A DNA stretch of 41,780 bases, taken from the NCBI GenBank assembly GCA_903902445.1, contig CAIUUT010000133.1:1-41780 (forward strand). The letters run 5' to 3'. A model generated the notes under the pieces. The model was given only the letters and a program-made list of their open reading frames with translations. It ran no database searches and had not been told where the DNA came from. Position 1 is the stretch's first letter; each line of letters opens with the position of its first letter. The translations under genes were made by a program, and so were the position numbers. Shown here one piece after another: positions 17,711 through 28,405 of the stretch. This stretch comes from an uncultured Candidatus Marinamargulisbacteria bacterium. Its GTDB lineage: Bacteria > Margulisbacteria > Riflemargulisbacteria > GWF2-35-9.

Positions 17711-18898
17711 TTAAAGATTATTTATTAAAGCTTTTGCAAATTCTAGAGAACCAACCTCAGTTGCACCCTCGATCTGTCGCGCTAAATCGTAGGTTACGAT
17801 TTTAGATTGTATGGTTTTCTCCATCGCCGTCACTACTGACTTGGCGGCTTCTTGCCAGCCTAAATACTCTAGCATCATCACCGCAGAAAGAATAAGTGAC
17901 GAGGGATTGGCTTTATTTAGATCCGTATATTTTGGAGCCGTACCATGGGTGGCCTCGAACACGGCGTAGAAATCGCCGATATTACCACCTGGAGCAAGGC
18001 CTAGCCCACCAACCTGTGCGGCACAAGCATCACTAAGGTAATCGCCATTTAGGTTGGTGGTAACCACTACGTCATAGTCGGCAGGTCGCAGCAATAACTG
18101 CTGGAACATGCTGTCGGCTATACGATCATTGATGAGAATCTTGTCACTAGGTGCTGGCCCTTGCAACTCACTTTCTAAAACGATATAGTCAGCAAATTCC
18201 CTTTTGGCTAATTCATAGCACCATGTGCGGAAAGCGCCTTCTGTATATTTCATGATATTGCCTTTGTGCACAATGGTCACCGATTTACGTTTATTTTCGA
18301 TGGCGTGATGCATCGCTTTTCGCATAAGGCGCTCGGAAGCGGGTCTACTTATTGGCTTTATGCCAATTCCAGTTTCCTCATGGAGGGAAATATTGAATCT
18401 GGTCTTGAGAAAATCTCTCACGTCTTTGGCTTCAGGCGTGCTGGCTTCCCACTCTATTCCCGCGTAGACATCTTCAGTATTTTCTCTGAAGATTACTACA
18501 TCGAGCTGCTCAGGATGTTTGAGCGGACTCTCAACACCACTAAAATAGACTACAGGTCTCACGCAGGCGTAGAGGTCTAAGTCTTGGCGAAGCGTCACAT
18601 TTAAGCTTCTGATGCCTTTACCAATGGGAGTCGTAAGTGGTCCTTTAATCGCTACCACATATTCTTTAATTTTTTCTAGAGTTTCGGCTGGCAGCCACTG
18701 CCCCGTTTGCCTAAAGGCTTTCTCCCCTGCCAATATTTCTAACCAAATAATTTCTTTGCCGATTTTATTTACTGCTGCATCTATCACTAAACGCATGGCT
18801 TTAGTAATATCTCCACCAATACCGTCACCCTCGATAAAAGGAATGGTAACTTTATCTGGGATTACTAATTTATTATTTTCTATGGTGATTTTATTCAT
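17711..18898 (-). CDS. icd: Isocitrate dehydrogenase (NADP-type)
   Basis: [62 protein letters not shown] 18896-18898 with GGGAG RBS preferred over track start 18913. Confidence 0.93.
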   Translation of the reverse strand: MNKITIENNKLVIPDKVTIPFIEGDGIGGDITKAMRLVIDAAVNKIGKEIIWLEILAGEKAFRQTGQWLPAETLEKIKEYVVAIKGPLTTPIGKGIRSLNVTLRQDLDLYACVRPVVYFSGVESPLKHPEQLDVVIFRENTEDVYAGIEWEASTPEAKDVRDFLKTRFNISLHEETGIGIKPISRPASERLMRKAMHHAIENKRKSVTIVHKGNIMKYTEGAFRTWCYELAKREFADYIVLESELQGPAPSDKILINDRIADSMFQQLLLRPADYDVVVTTNLNGDYLSDACAAQVGGLGLAPGGNIGDFYAVFEATHGTAPKYTDLNKANPSSLILSAVMMLEYLGWQEAAKSVVTAMEKTIQSKIVTYDLARQIEGATEVGSLEFAKALINNL

Positions 18899-18924
18899 AT
18901 TTACTTCTCCCACTAATATATTTT

Positions 18925-21666
18925 TTACTTATCTTTTCTCATTTGTTCTAATACTTGACCTAACATTTTAATGTTTTCTCCATAGCCTTTCCAGTCCGAA
19001 TTCTGGATTGATTTTTGAGCATCACTATAATATCGGCCTGCTTGATCGATTAAGCCTGAAAGTTTGGAGCTTTTTTCTTGGGGAGTATCTAGGACTGAAG
19101 ATTTTTTTGTTTCAACAGTAAAGGGGTCTGCGGCATTTAAGTCGAAAACTTTTTGCAATGCTAATTCGAAAGTCTCTTCCATCGCAATTTTATTTCCGTA
19201 GGCCACCACAATACGCTTTAGCTCAGGAAAACGAGACTGTGTCGCTTGCAAATAAACAGGCTCAACATAAATAAAACTGTTCTCCAATGGAATAACCAAT
19301 AGATTCCCTCGAATAACCTGGGAACCTTTTTGTCCCCAAAGCGACAACTGCTTAGAAATCTCGGTATCTTGATCGATTCGCGACTCTATTTGTTGGGGGC
19401 CATAGATCATTTGCTCTTTGGGCAACTTATAAACGGTAATTTTTCCATAATTGGGCGCATCTGAATTGGCGCTCATCCAGCCGATCATGTTGTTCTTCTT
19501 AGAGGGCGTAAAGGGCATCATTAGACGGAAAGTAAGTTTATCATCCTCTGGCAGCTTCATCATGGTGTAGTACGGCTGTATGGGTTGCGTCTTGTCTTCA
19601 AAGGTCTCGTTGGGAATAACCCATAAATCTTCTTGATTGTAAAATACCTGCGGGTCGTTCATGTGGTATTTTGAATACATTTTGGCCTGAATGGTAAACA
19701 AGTCCTCGGGATAGCGAAAATGGGAAACTAAATCTGGGTCAAGCTTACTTACATCCTTGAATAAAGAGGGGAAAATTTTACTATAAGCTAAGATTAGTGG
19801 GTCTTTTTTGTCGGTTAAATAGAAACTGGTTTCACCTGTATAGGCATCCACAACCACTTTTACCGCATTACGAATATAGTTGTAATTCCCGTAAAACGGC
19901 TGCGCGTAAGGATACATGTCGGACATCGTATAGGCATCGGTTATCCAATATAATTTACCTTTAGATAGCACCATATAGGGGTCACTATCGTAAAAAAGAA
20001 AAGGGGCTATTTTTTGTAGTCGCACCTTGATGTTTCGGTCAAAAAGTACGCGACTCTTAGGGGTAATGGTATCGGAAAGAATAATATTTAACTCTTGAAA
20101 CTTGATGGCAAAAAGCACTTTTTTAAAGAAATTGTTGAGCAAAATGCCGTGATGAGATTTATAAACCGTGTATTTATTATTATCTCCCTGAGGGTAATCA
20201 AACTCTTTGGCTTTCGTATTCACAATAATATATTTATTGGTCGATTCACCAAAATAAATATCCGGATTATCTATTTTAATGTCGGCATTAATTTTGGCTG
20301 GGATGTCGTAGATATAGAAATTGGGCAGCCCCTCACTGGTCATTTTATTTACTGGCAACATGACTAGGCCATGCCCGTGAGTGTAGGTTAAGCGTTGGTT
20401 GATCCAGTTTCGGGCTCCTTCAGGCAGTTGGTCTGCGTCAAGCTCTCTAGCCGAAAGCATTACCTGCTGATACTTACCATTTAGGGTATAGCGGTCGATA
20501 TCGACGTCATTAAAATCGTAATACAGACGTATGGCTTGTAGCTGGTCTAGAGTTTTTAGTAGTGGGCGGTGATCCCATAGCCGAATGTTGGAAATGGTCT
20601 CCTGGTTTTTCTGTAAATCAGCAACTTTTAGATTATTATTTATCGTAAAGGTACGCTCTTCGACATTGTTAAGATTGTAGGCTTCTCTAGTGTAGGCAAC
20701 ATTTTGCTCTATATAGGGACGCTCTTTTTCAATTTCATTTGGTTTTACTACGAATTGCTGCAAGACAGAAGGATAAACAACTTTTAAGGCTACGAAAACT
20801 ATTACCAAAACTGCCAAACCTTCTAGTGGCAACAAAATCCCTTTACGGAAGATATTTACAAAGATAAGCCCCACTATAAAAAGTGCGACAACAAATAAAA
20901 CTTTATAGCCCAAAAGGTCGGCGTGAATATCGGAATAACCCGCACCATATACCAGTCCCTTTGCTGAGTATAATAGGTGATACATATTTAATTTATAGGA
21001 CCATGCTAATAAGCCAAAGAAAATAGCCAGTAGTACTGAGATATGGACCTTAACCTCTTTACGAATTTCCAAAGCTCTCCCTTTTATTCTTATAGCCTTA
21101 TGGTTAAAATAGATAAGGCCTACCATGATGGCCGTAACAAGGGTTAAGCCTGACAACCATGTTTGCAACAACTTATAGAAGGGGTAAATAAAAAAGTAAA
21201 AACCTATATCTTGATTAAAAATAGGGTCAGTTTTTCCGAAAAGACCACCATTGTAAAAAAGGAGTACTTTGTCCCAATTAAGAAACCAAAACCCGCCAAA
21301 TAATAAGCAGAAAATACCTGCTACAACCAAGGCAATCCATTTATAGGAAGTCAATAATTCCATGGTTTTATTGAAAGGAAGACTGTCAAAGTTGAAGTTT
21401 AAACTACCATCGTAAACAACTTCAGGCTCTTTATCTAATTTACGTCTTGTCCACATCGCCAAAAATATATTTGCGTAGATGAAGAAGAAAGCTACTACAG
21501 CAAAGATGAGTAGTACCCCTAAACGAACTTCCCAAATCTTGAGAAAAACACTCTGATAACCAAGGTCAATAAACCACAAGAATTCGGGGTAAATGTTGAT
21601 AAGCGCCTTCAGTAGAGGCCCTAAAATCATGAAAGCAATAAAAATACCATAAAGGTAAATAAGCAT
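18925..21666 (-). CDS. UPF0182 (COG1615) family large membrane protein
   Basis: Multiple N-terminal TM segments; large soluble region with [23 protein letters not shown], a UPF0182 hallmark. Confidence 0.9.
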   Translation of the reverse strand: MLIYLYGIFIAFMILGPLLKALINIYPEFLWFIDLGYQSVFLKIWEVRLGVLLIFAVVAFFFIYANIFLAMWTRRKLDKEPEVVYDGSLNFNFDSLPFNKTMELLTSYKWIALVVAGIFCLLFGGFWFLNWDKVLLFYNGGLFGKTDPIFNQDIGFYFFIYPFYKLLQTWLSGLTLVTAIMVGLIYFNHKAIRIKGRALEIRKEVKVHISVLLAIFFGLLAWSYKLNMYHLLYSAKGLVYGAGYSDIHADLLGYKVLFVVALFIVGLIFVNIFRKGILLPLEGLAVLVIVFVALKVVYPSVLQQFVVKPNEIEKERPYIEQNVAYTREAYNLNNVEERTFTINNNLKVADLQKNQETISNIRLWDHRPLLKTLDQLQAIRLYYDFNDVDIDRYTLNGKYQQVMLSARELDADQLPEGARNWINQRLTYTHGHGLVMLPVNKMTSEGLPNFYIYDIPAKINADIKIDNPDIYFGESTNKYIIVNTKAKEFDYPQGDNNKYTVYKSHHGILLNNFFKKVLFAIKFQELNIILSDTITPKSRVLFDRNIKVRLQKIAPFLFYDSDPYMVLSKGKLYWITDAYTMSDMYPYAQPFYGNYNYIRNAVKVVVDAYTGETSFYLTDKKDPLILAYSKIFPSLFKDVSKLDPDLVSHFRYPEDLFTIQAKMYSKYHMNDPQVFYNQEDLWVIPNETFEDKTQPIQPYYTMMKLPEDDKLTFRLMMPFTPSKKNNMIGWMSANSDAPNYGKITVYKLPKEQMIYGPQQIESRIDQDTEISKQLSLWGQKGSQVIRGNLLVIPLENSFIYVEPVYLQATQSRFPELKRIVVAYGNKIAMEETFELALQKVFDLNAADPFTVETKKSSVLDTPQEKSSKLSGLIDQAGRYYSDAQKSIQNSDWKGYGENIKMLGQVLEQMRKDK

Positions 21667-21819
21667 TAAGCATAGTTTAATCTATTCGCGAGCAATTGCC
21701 TAGAATATTTTTTTCCAGTTTTTGCCATAATGCCATTAATTTTATAATTGTTAACCACAATCTTCTTAATTGAAAGTAGTAGCCCCCACTCTTTTAATAA
21801 GTTATAATTTATTTTACTT

Positions 21820-22404
21820 ATGCTTGGCAAGAAAGTAATTGCAAAAACAATCGGATATCTCCTTTATGTTGCGGTAATCTGCATCAATAAAACGCTGAAA
21901 ATTTCCATTGAAAATAAATCTGGTCACGAGCTTTTTGCAACGGAACCTTATATTTTTGCAATTTGGCACAAAAATACCTTCACTCCCTTTTATTGTTATA
22001 GGAACAAAGATATTGCCATGTTTGTATCTAGCAATCTAAAGGGCATGATTTTAGAGCAAACCGCAAAGTTACTGGGCTATGACACCATTCCCTATGGCAA
22101 AGATGATACTCGCCATACCATTAATATAAAGAAAAAACTGGAACAGAAGCAAAATGCCATTATGGCCGTTGATGGACCGACAGGACCAGCTCTTAGGATT
22201 AAAGAAGGCTGCCATTATCTAACTGATAAAACCCATGTTCCTACTGTGGCTATTCACGTTAACTATTCGGCCTACTTTCCCATATTTTGGCGCTGGGACA
22301 AATATTGTATCCCTTTTCCCTTTTCTAAGGTTATAATTACCTTTTCTAAACCTTTTTCACTCAATAATGAATGGGTAGAATTGCAACAATTTTTGGAGGC
22401 CTAA
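21820..22404 (+). CDS. DUF374-type lysophospholipid acyltransferase (LPLAT superfamily)
   Basis: FAIWHKNTFTPF; IMAVDGPTGPALRIKEGCHYL; WRWDKYCIPFPFSKV. Confidence 0.82.
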   Translation: MLGKKVIAKTIGYLLYVAVICINKTLKISIENKSGHELFATEPYIFAIWHKNTFTPFYCYRNKDIAMFVSSNLKGMILEQTAKLLGYDTIPYGKDDTRHTINIKKKLEQKQNAIMAVDGPTGPALRIKEGCHYLTDKTHVPTVAIHVNYSAYFPIFWRWDKYCIPFPFSKVIITFSKPFSLNNEWVELQQFLEA

Positions 22405-22405
22405 A

Positions 22406-23923
22406 ATGAACAATTATGAAATTTTAAAAAACTATGACCTCTTTAATAATTTATCAATCGCTACCTTTACCATGGTTAATGAAAATCTACGCGAGGAGTC
22501 CTTTGTCAAAGGAACAACTATTTTTAATGAAGGAGAAATCGGTGATAAAATATTTTTCATTGTGCAAGGCAGTGTTTCGATATCTGTAGAAAATAAGCAA
22601 GGGCAAGATATAATCCTCTCTTCGCTTTGCGCAGGAGAGTTTTTCGGGGAAATGGCGATGCTTACACATTCCTCACGAACTGCTACCGCAATAGCTGCAA
22701 GTGACTGCGTGCTTTCCTATATGCAAAAACACGAGTTTGACCAACTACTTGAGAATCATCAGGTAATGGCGGTAGAGCTTAGCAGAGTTCTCAGCCAAAG
22801 ACTTATATCTACAAATCGAATTATTACCCATAAAGTAACCAATGAACTAATACTATTTATTGGTGCAGATGCAAATATTGATAAAACAAATATTTTTCTA
22901 GATTATTTCGAAAAAATCACTGCAAAAAAAATAATTATTTTGGACGAATCTATGGATATTGAGCAAGAACTTCAAAGAGTAAATAACTGTTTCCTAATAG
23001 TAAAGTGCAAGGTAATTACGCCACAAATTAGAGCTTTGGCTCAGCATATTATTAGTTTTCAAGATCTGCAAGAAACAGGAATATACTCCTTGAAAAGCTC
23101 CTGCATGCTGGTGGATTTGCAAAGGGTTGCCCGTTCTATCGCCAAAAAAACGATTGGCATTGCACTTAGTAGCGGAACTGCTCCTGGTCTAGCCCACGTT
23201 GGAGTAATGAAAGTTCTAACCGAAAATAATATTCCTTTAGATTTCATCGCTGGAACAAGCGGTGGTTCGTTATACGGGGCTCCGTTTGCCTTCAACCTAA
23301 ATTATGATGCGATCTATACTGCTTTTGAACAAGTCTACAAAAAGCCTCTGTATCAATTATGGGATCCATCCCTAAGTATTAGCGGAATCTTTAAGGGCAA
23401 TAAATTATTGCTCAAAACCATTCATAAACTTCTTGGCAAAAAGAATATTGAAGAAACCTATATTCCTTTTGCTGCTGTCTCCACTAATTTATATACGGGG
23501 AAAGAAGAGATAATTTCCACTGGCGACTTAATGAACGCCATTCGAGCCTCTTTGTCTATCCCTATTATGTTTACTCCTGTGCGACACAAAAATAAGTTAC
23601 TCGTAGATGGAGTAGTTACCACTCCCGTTCCCATTTCGGCCTTGGAAAAAAACAATATACATATAAAGATTGCGGTATATGTTTCCGAGCTAAATAAGTT
23701 TGAAAATAAACATCCCAATTTACTTAATGTTTTTCTTCGAGCTAGGAATATTTCTTCGGACTTTATTGCTGATGCAAGTGTGGAGCGAGCAGATGTAATT
23801 ATTAAGCCAAAAGTCCATCATTTAAAGCAATTTGAATATAACCGCATCGATGACATCATAAAAGCTGGCGAGGAGGCTGCACTACAGGCATTGCCCCGCA
23901 TAAAGAAATTATTACAAGCTTAG
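22406..23923 (+). CDS. Cyclic-nucleotide-binding domain fused to patatin-like phospholipase (NTE/RssA-like)
   Basis: CNBD: FNEGEIGDKIFFIVQGSVSISV...GEFFGEMAMLTHSSRTATAIA. Patatin: IALSSGTAPGLAHVGVMKVL...FIAGTSGGSLYG...LLVDGVVTTPVPI. RBS GGAGG in the end of the upstream gene. Confidence 0.88.
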   Translation: MNNYEILKNYDLFNNLSIATFTMVNENLREESFVKGTTIFNEGEIGDKIFFIVQGSVSISVENKQGQDIILSSLCAGEFFGEMAMLTHSSRTATAIAASDCVLSYMQKHEFDQLLENHQVMAVELSRVLSQRLISTNRIITHKVTNELILFIGADANIDKTNIFLDYFEKITAKKIIILDESMDIEQELQRVNNCFLIVKCKVITPQIRALAQHIISFQDLQETGIYSLKSSCMLVDLQRVARSIAKKTIGIALSSGTAPGLAHVGVMKVLTENNIPLDFIAGTSGGSLYGAPFAFNLNYDAIYTAFEQVYKKPLYQLWDPSLSISGIFKGNKLLLKTIHKLLGKKNIEETYIPFAAVSTNLYTGKEEIISTGDLMNAIRASLSIPIMFTPVRHKNKLLVDGVVTTPVPISALEKNNIHIKIAVYVSELNKFENKHPNLLNVFLRARNISSDFIADASVERADVIIKPKVHHLKQFEYNRIDDIIKAGEEAALQALPRIKKLLQA

Positions 23924-23929
23924 AAGTGC

Positions 23930-24934
23930 TTACGGATAGACAGGCGAAAGAATAAGACCCGCCGTTTCTTCTAGTCCTAAGATTAAATTCATGTTTTGTA
24001 CGGCCTGACCGCTTGCCCCTTTTACCAAATTGTCGATAACTGAGACTATGATAAATTGACCTTCTTTGCTGGCTTTATATAATTTTAAATAGGCATTATT
24101 GGTCCCTGTGATCATACGTAGCTCAGGATCTGATTTGGTAAGAACGGTTACAAAAGGCTCGTTTTTGTAAGTTGTCTGCAAGAGGCTATTGAGTTCTTCA
24201 TAGGTTTTTTGTGATTTAAAGTAAACCGTGGCTAAAATCCCCCTACTAACTGGCAGCAAGTGAGGAGTAAACTCTAGCTTTTGCCCCACATAAGTTTCTA
24301 TTTCAGGCTGATGGCGATGTTTGGCAATACCATACGCCTTAAAATTGCTGGCTACATTTACATACATATACGCTTCTTCTGCTTTTCTTCCCGCTCCTGA
24401 TACTCCGCTTTTGGCATCGATAATGATGTCAGTAACGACCTCTTTAAGGGGCAATAAGGCCAGTAAAGAGGCGGTAACATAACAACCAGGATTGCCAATG
24501 AGTTTGGCGTTAACGATATCCTTCCGAAAGAATTCGGGCAACCCATAAACCGCCTGACTGCACAAATCTCTTTGGCTGTGAGGTTTATAAGTCTTTTCAT
24601 AAGTCTGATAATCGGAAAAACGGAAATCAGCACTAAGATCAACCACCTTGATACCCGCTTCTAATAGATCAAAAGCAAATTGCATTGACTCCCCATGAGG
24701 TACTGCTAAAAAGACGCAATCAAGCTTTCTTTTTTTGGCTTCCAGCACAGTATAGTCTTCGAAGGATAGATCTAGATACGATAAATCTGGATATAATTCT
24801 GAAACCTTCTTGCCAGCACTAGAGGTAGACGTGGCATAAACTAACTCTACCCCACCATGCCCAGCTAATATTTTAATAAGTTCATGACCGGTAAAACCAG
24901 TAGCCCCAACAATCCCAACTTTGAACTTACTCAT
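23930..24934 (-). CDS. argC: N-acetyl-gamma-glutamyl-phosphate reductase
   Basis: GIVGATGFTGHELIKIL; AVPHGESM; VVDLSADFR; LIGNPGCYVTASLLALLPL. Confidence 0.95.
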   Translation of the reverse strand: MSKFKVGIVGATGFTGHELIKILAGHGGVELVYATSTSSAGKKVSELYPDLSYLDLSFEDYTVLEAKKRKLDCVFLAVPHGESMQFAFDLLEAGIKVVDLSADFRFSDYQTYEKTYKPHSQRDLCSQAVYGLPEFFRKDIVNAKLIGNPGCYVTASLLALLPLKEVVTDIIIDAKSGVSGAGRKAEEAYMYVNVASNFKAYGIAKHRHQPEIETYVGQKLEFTPHLLPVSRGILATVYFKSQKTYEELNSLLQTTYKNEPFVTVLTKSDPELRMITGTNNAYLKLYKASKEGQFIIVSVIDNLVKGASGQAVQNMNLILGLEETAGLILSPVYP

Positions 24935-25203
24935 TAGTTTCGAAGCTGAGACAGAAGCCCAGTCCTTTCTGATTCCAGAATTTTTATCTTGATATAGGCT
25001 TCATTCTTGTCGAAAGTGTTGAGTGACTTATTGTACGTTTCCCATGCCGCGGAAAGGGAAATAAGGATGCGATAGAGTTTTTCATCTCTCGCATTGTATT
25101 TTAGTGCCTTGTCTAAAAATTCCTCCGACTGGAATTGTTCATCCATAACAATTGGAGAATCAATAATTGGGTCAGATAGGGCGTTTAATTCTTCTAAATT
25201 CAT
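24934..25203 (-). CDS. Hypothetical small helical protein (89 aa), coupled to argC
   Basis: TAATG overlap with argC; own promoter-like sequence upstream. Confidence 0.65.
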   Translation of the reverse strand: MNLEELNALSDPIIDSPIVMDEQFQSEEFLDKALKYNARDEKLYRILISLSAAWETYNKSLNTFDKNEAYIKIKILESERTGLLSQLRN

Positions 25204-25212
25204 ATCCTACTT

Positions 25213-25241
25213 AGAATAACACTATTTAATTTGAATTTCAA
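25213..25241 (-). promoter_or_regulatory. Candidate sigma70-type promoter
   Basis: Minus strand TTGAAA (25236-25241), 17-nt spacer, TATTCT (25213-25218). ATG at 25203 is only 9 nt downstream of the -10. Confidence 0.5.
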
Positions 25242-25279
25242 TAATTTGCTTGGTCAATACCCAACGATTTTACTAGGCA

Positions 25280-26335
25280 TTAAACAACTTCAAGAGTTAG
25301 TGATGGAAACTTATCATTTAATACTTTTTGCAGTGTATCTAAAACTGGCACCTCACTGAGTTCATGACCAAGATCCAGAACAGTAAGATTATGGTCCTTT
25401 GCCAACAATTCGTCATGGTATCCAATCTCTGCGGTTATATATAGATCTATATCTAAAGCAATAACCCTCTTTAGCAAACTCGAGCCATTGCCGCCACAAA
25501 AGCCAATTCGTTTTATTGACTTTTGCGAATCGGTGTTTCCTTTTAAACTTCCCGCTGGCCACTTTTGACTAAATTCTCCCAAACTAAGGGGGGAGACCTC
25601 CGCATACCGCCCCAAGCCGACCTGCTGGCCAGTATTGATAAGTGGAACAAGGTCATACGCAACCTCTTCATAAGGATGATAGTTTTTCATTAAGGCAAGC
25701 ACCTGAGAAACGTCCGCATCTTTAACGATGGTCTCCAGTTTATATTCTTGCACTTTGGATAAATGTCCTATTTCTCCTATGAAAGGATGTGACTCCTGCT
25801 CGGGGAGAAATGTTCCTTCCCCTAAACTGCTAAAAGAACAGTGCGAATAATTACCGATGTGGCCAACCTTGGTCTGCAAAAATTGCTCCCTGAATTGAAG
25901 GAAATACTCAGCCGGAATGTAAACGATGAGCTTAGACAATTTTTCGCTGTTGGTTACTTGGAGTACTTGCGTTTGTGCGCAACCAAACTTGGCTGCCAAA
26001 GCATCACTTACCCCTTTACTGGCAATGTCCAGATTGGTATGAAGTGAGTATACCGTAAGTTCGTTCTGAATAATAGTTTGGATCAGCTTTCCGCTGGGAC
26101 TCGAAGTATCTAAATGTTTTAGAGGTGTAAAGATGAGAGGATGGTGGGCAATTATGAGTTTACTGCCTAAAGCGAGAGCCTTTTCGACAACCTGGGGTGT
26201 AACCGTAAGGGTTATTACTACAGTATCTGTTTGCCCTAATAAGTCCCCAACTTGTAAACCACAGTTGTCCCAGTCTAAAGCATATTTTAATGGGTATACT
26301 TGCTCTAAATAGGAGGTAATGTCCGCTATTTTCAA
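25280..26335 (-). CDS. Nif3-like dinuclear metal centre hexameric protein (YbgI/YqfO family)
   Basis: LDWDNCGLQVGD; IIAHHPLIFTPLKH; YSLHTNLDIASKGVSDALA; middle insert as in YqfO; IGFCGGNGSSLL; YITAEIGYHDELLAKD. Confidence 0.92.
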   Translation of the reverse strand: MKIADITSYLEQVYPLKYALDWDNCGLQVGDLLGQTDTVVITLTVTPQVVEKALALGSKLIIAHHPLIFTPLKHLDTSSPSGKLIQTIIQNELTVYSLHTNLDIASKGVSDALAAKFGCAQTQVLQVTNSEKLSKLIVYIPAEYFLQFREQFLQTKVGHIGNYSHCSFSSLGEGTFLPEQESHPFIGEIGHLSKVQEYKLETIVKDADVSQVLALMKNYHPYEEVAYDLVPLINTGQQVGLGRYAEVSPLSLGEFSQKWPAGSLKGNTDSQKSIKRIGFCGGNGSSLLKRVIALDIDLYITAEIGYHDELLAKDHNLTVLDLGHELSEVPVLDTLQKVLNDKFPSLTLEVV

Positions 26336-26343
26336 GTCATTAA

Positions 26344-27294
26344 CTAAACTAAAAGATTCGGAGTATTACTTTCCTGAGCTCTGCGGACAAGCTGATTTCT
26401 AACGTCTACTAAAAAATCTTGATTTCCACTACTGTTTGATTCTTTGATAGGTGAAAAAGATTGGATCGAAAAAGCTTCCATTTGTTTTGGTAATACTCTG
26501 TTTAATAATATATTTTGTCTATGTGTATCAAACTCTGGTTTAACGTAAATCTCATAGGGTTTAATGATTTGCTTTTCGGAATCAACAGACCTATTTTTCT
26601 CTTGAAATTTGGCCATATAATCATTAATTAAATCATATCCACTATCCGTTATTTTAAAATAATAATCAACCATCGTTTTACCCTTTTTTTCAAGTTGGGT
26701 AACACCTAAAAAATTTAGGGTTTTAAAAAGAAAAATGAAAATGAGCTGTTTATTACTGAAAACCTCGGCCTTTGTATAATAAAAATTAGAAGGATTATTG
26801 TACTCTCTGAAAAAAGCATATCTTTTAGAAAGGACTTGATATAACTTTTCAAAGGATATTCTCTCTTCTTTGTCAATTTCTGATAAGGTCTTAATAATGC
26901 TTTTTCGTTTACGAATAATCTCATAATCATTGTTGGCAAAAATAGTATTAAAGACTAGTGGTGATTTATAGTATTCGTTGTAGTCGCGACTGAAGAATAA
27001 AAACTTAAACATGTTCTTAATTAGAAACTCTGGTTTGTCCAATTTGTCCTTAAGACTATAGTTTACTTTCCATATTTTATTTTCCACGTAAATAAATTTC
27101 GTCACCATTAAAAATAAAGAAATATAATTGGCAAAATCTTTGGGAATTTTATACTGCAATGATAACTGTTTAACTCTGGACTTAAGGGTATTTCTCTTAT
27201 GAGAAATTTCTATAATATTTTCATCAATAACAAGCAAATAATCTTTCACAAAAGCGAGGACTTTATCTTGTTCCACAGGTTGAAATTCTGCCAT
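26344..27294 (-). CDS. Hypothetical protein
   Basis: Long ORF (track 26344..27342). ATG at 27292-27294 (MAEFQPVEQDK) with GGGGG upstream is the likely start. No family recognised. Confidence 0.65.
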   Translation of the reverse strand: MAEFQPVEQDKVLAFVKDYLLVIDENIIEISHKRNTLKSRVKQLSLQYKIPKDFANYISLFLMVTKFIYVENKIWKVNYSLKDKLDKPEFLIKNMFKFLFFSRDYNEYYKSPLVFNTIFANNDYEIIRKRKSIIKTLSEIDKEERISFEKLYQVLSKRYAFFREYNNPSNFYYTKAEVFSNKQLIFIFLFKTLNFLGVTQLEKKGKTMVDYYFKITDSGYDLINDYMAKFQEKNRSVDSEKQIIKPYEIYVKPEFDTHRQNILLNRVLPKQMEAFSIQSFSPIKESNSSGNQDFLVDVRNQLVRRAQESNTPNLLV

Positions 27295-27395
27295 GTATAC
27301 CCCCAAAGACTTCTGACTATTGTTTGCTGACCCCCGATTCAAAAACTGATTCTAATATACAAAAATCAAATTGGCAAATTAAGAATTTTCGATGT

Positions 27396-28331
27396 TTATT
27401 TGTGTGAAATTAATTGACTAAGTCCATTTTTTATTTCGTAATCAAACTTATAGCCTGTCTCTCTGCGTAAATTAATTATGTCCGCCAAAGAATGTCTGAT
27501 ATCTCCTGCTCTAGAAAGCTCATATTTTATATTATCTACGTTACTGGATAGCGAAAAAATAATACCTACCAATTCGTTTAGGTCAGTCTGCAAGCCTGTT
27601 CCAACATTAAATATAGCAAAACCTCTAGCGATCTTTTCCGCTACCAAATAATTGGCCGCCACAACATCTTTAACATATACAAAATCTCTGGTCTGCTTTC
27701 CATCACCATAAATGGTTATTTTTTGTCCGCTCAATATTCGATTTATAAAGATGGAAATTACCCCTGAGTACTCACTGGCTGGGTCTTGTCTAAGTCCATA
27801 GACATTGAAGTAACGCAAGGCCACAAATTTTGTACTACCTTTCAGTGACAATTTAGCGGCCATTTTTTCGTTTTCTAATTTATGTTCACCATAAGGAGAA
27901 ATTGGTTTTGGAGACATGTCTTCTACTTTTGGGATCTTAGGATCATCGCCGTATACGGCTGCCGAAGAAGCAAAAACTACTCTTTCCACCCCATGATCGA
28001 CTGCTGCCTCAAAAACATTCCTCGTCCCTTCGACATTAATACTATATGTGTTTTCTGGGTCGGTAATTGACTTCTGGACAGAGGCAATAGCAGCCTCATG
28101 AAAAACGCAATTTATGGCATTGTCTTTAAAAACTTGATTAATAAGATTATTATCTCTTATGTCGCCCTGAATTAAACGATAACTATCCTGGGGTAAATGC
28201 TCTAGGTTTTCCTTCTTCCCAGTCGATAAATCATCCAAAACCAGTGTATTGTACCCCCTGTTCACGGCCTCTTCCACAATATGCGAACCAATAAAACCTG
28301 CCCCACCTGTTACTAAAATATTTTTTGACAT
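27396..28331 (-). CDS. NAD-dependent sugar-nucleotide epimerase (UDP-hexose 4-epimerase type)
   Basis: ILVTGGAGFIGSHIVEEA; VVFASSAAVYGD; PYGEHKLENE; YFNVYGLRQDP; GDGKQTRDFVYVKDV. Confidence 0.93.
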   Translation of the reverse strand: MSKNILVTGGAGFIGSHIVEEAVNRGYNTLVLDDLSTGKKENLEHLPQDSYRLIQGDIRDNNLINQVFKDNAINCVFHEAAIASVQKSITDPENTYSINVEGTRNVFEAAVDHGVERVVFASSAAVYGDDPKIPKVEDMSPKPISPYGEHKLENEKMAAKLSLKGSTKFVALRYFNVYGLRQDPASEYSGVISIFINRILSGQKITIYGDGKQTRDFVYVKDVVAANYLVAEKIARGFAIFNVGTGLQTDLNELVGIIFSLSSNVDNIKYELSRAGDIRHSLADIINLRRETGYKFDYEIKNGLSQLISHK

Positions 28332-28356
28332 GCTTCACTCCTTTTAATTAGTAATA

Positions 28357-28405
28357 AGTAAAGAGTGATGAGTATAATTTTACTCTTTACTGATTACTCT
28401 TTACT
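28357..28405. repeat. Inverted/direct AGTAAAGAGT-ACTCTTTACT repeats at the epimerase-PfpI junction
   Basis: AGTAAAGAGT (28357-28366); ACTCTTTACT at 28382-28391 and again at 28396-28405. Confidence 0.6.

Noticed and set aside
21803-21808. Full sigma70 promoter before the DUF374 gene
   Set aside because: A good TATAAT is present, but no acceptable -35 at 16-18 nt; kept only as supporting evidence for the leaderless observation.
14107-25264. Shared 13-mer GGTCAATACCCAA upstream of flgG (14107-14119) and near 25252-25264, as a regulator site
   Set aside because: Matches of 13 nt are expected by chance in 41.8 kb compared with itself, and the second site is not well placed relative to its promoter.
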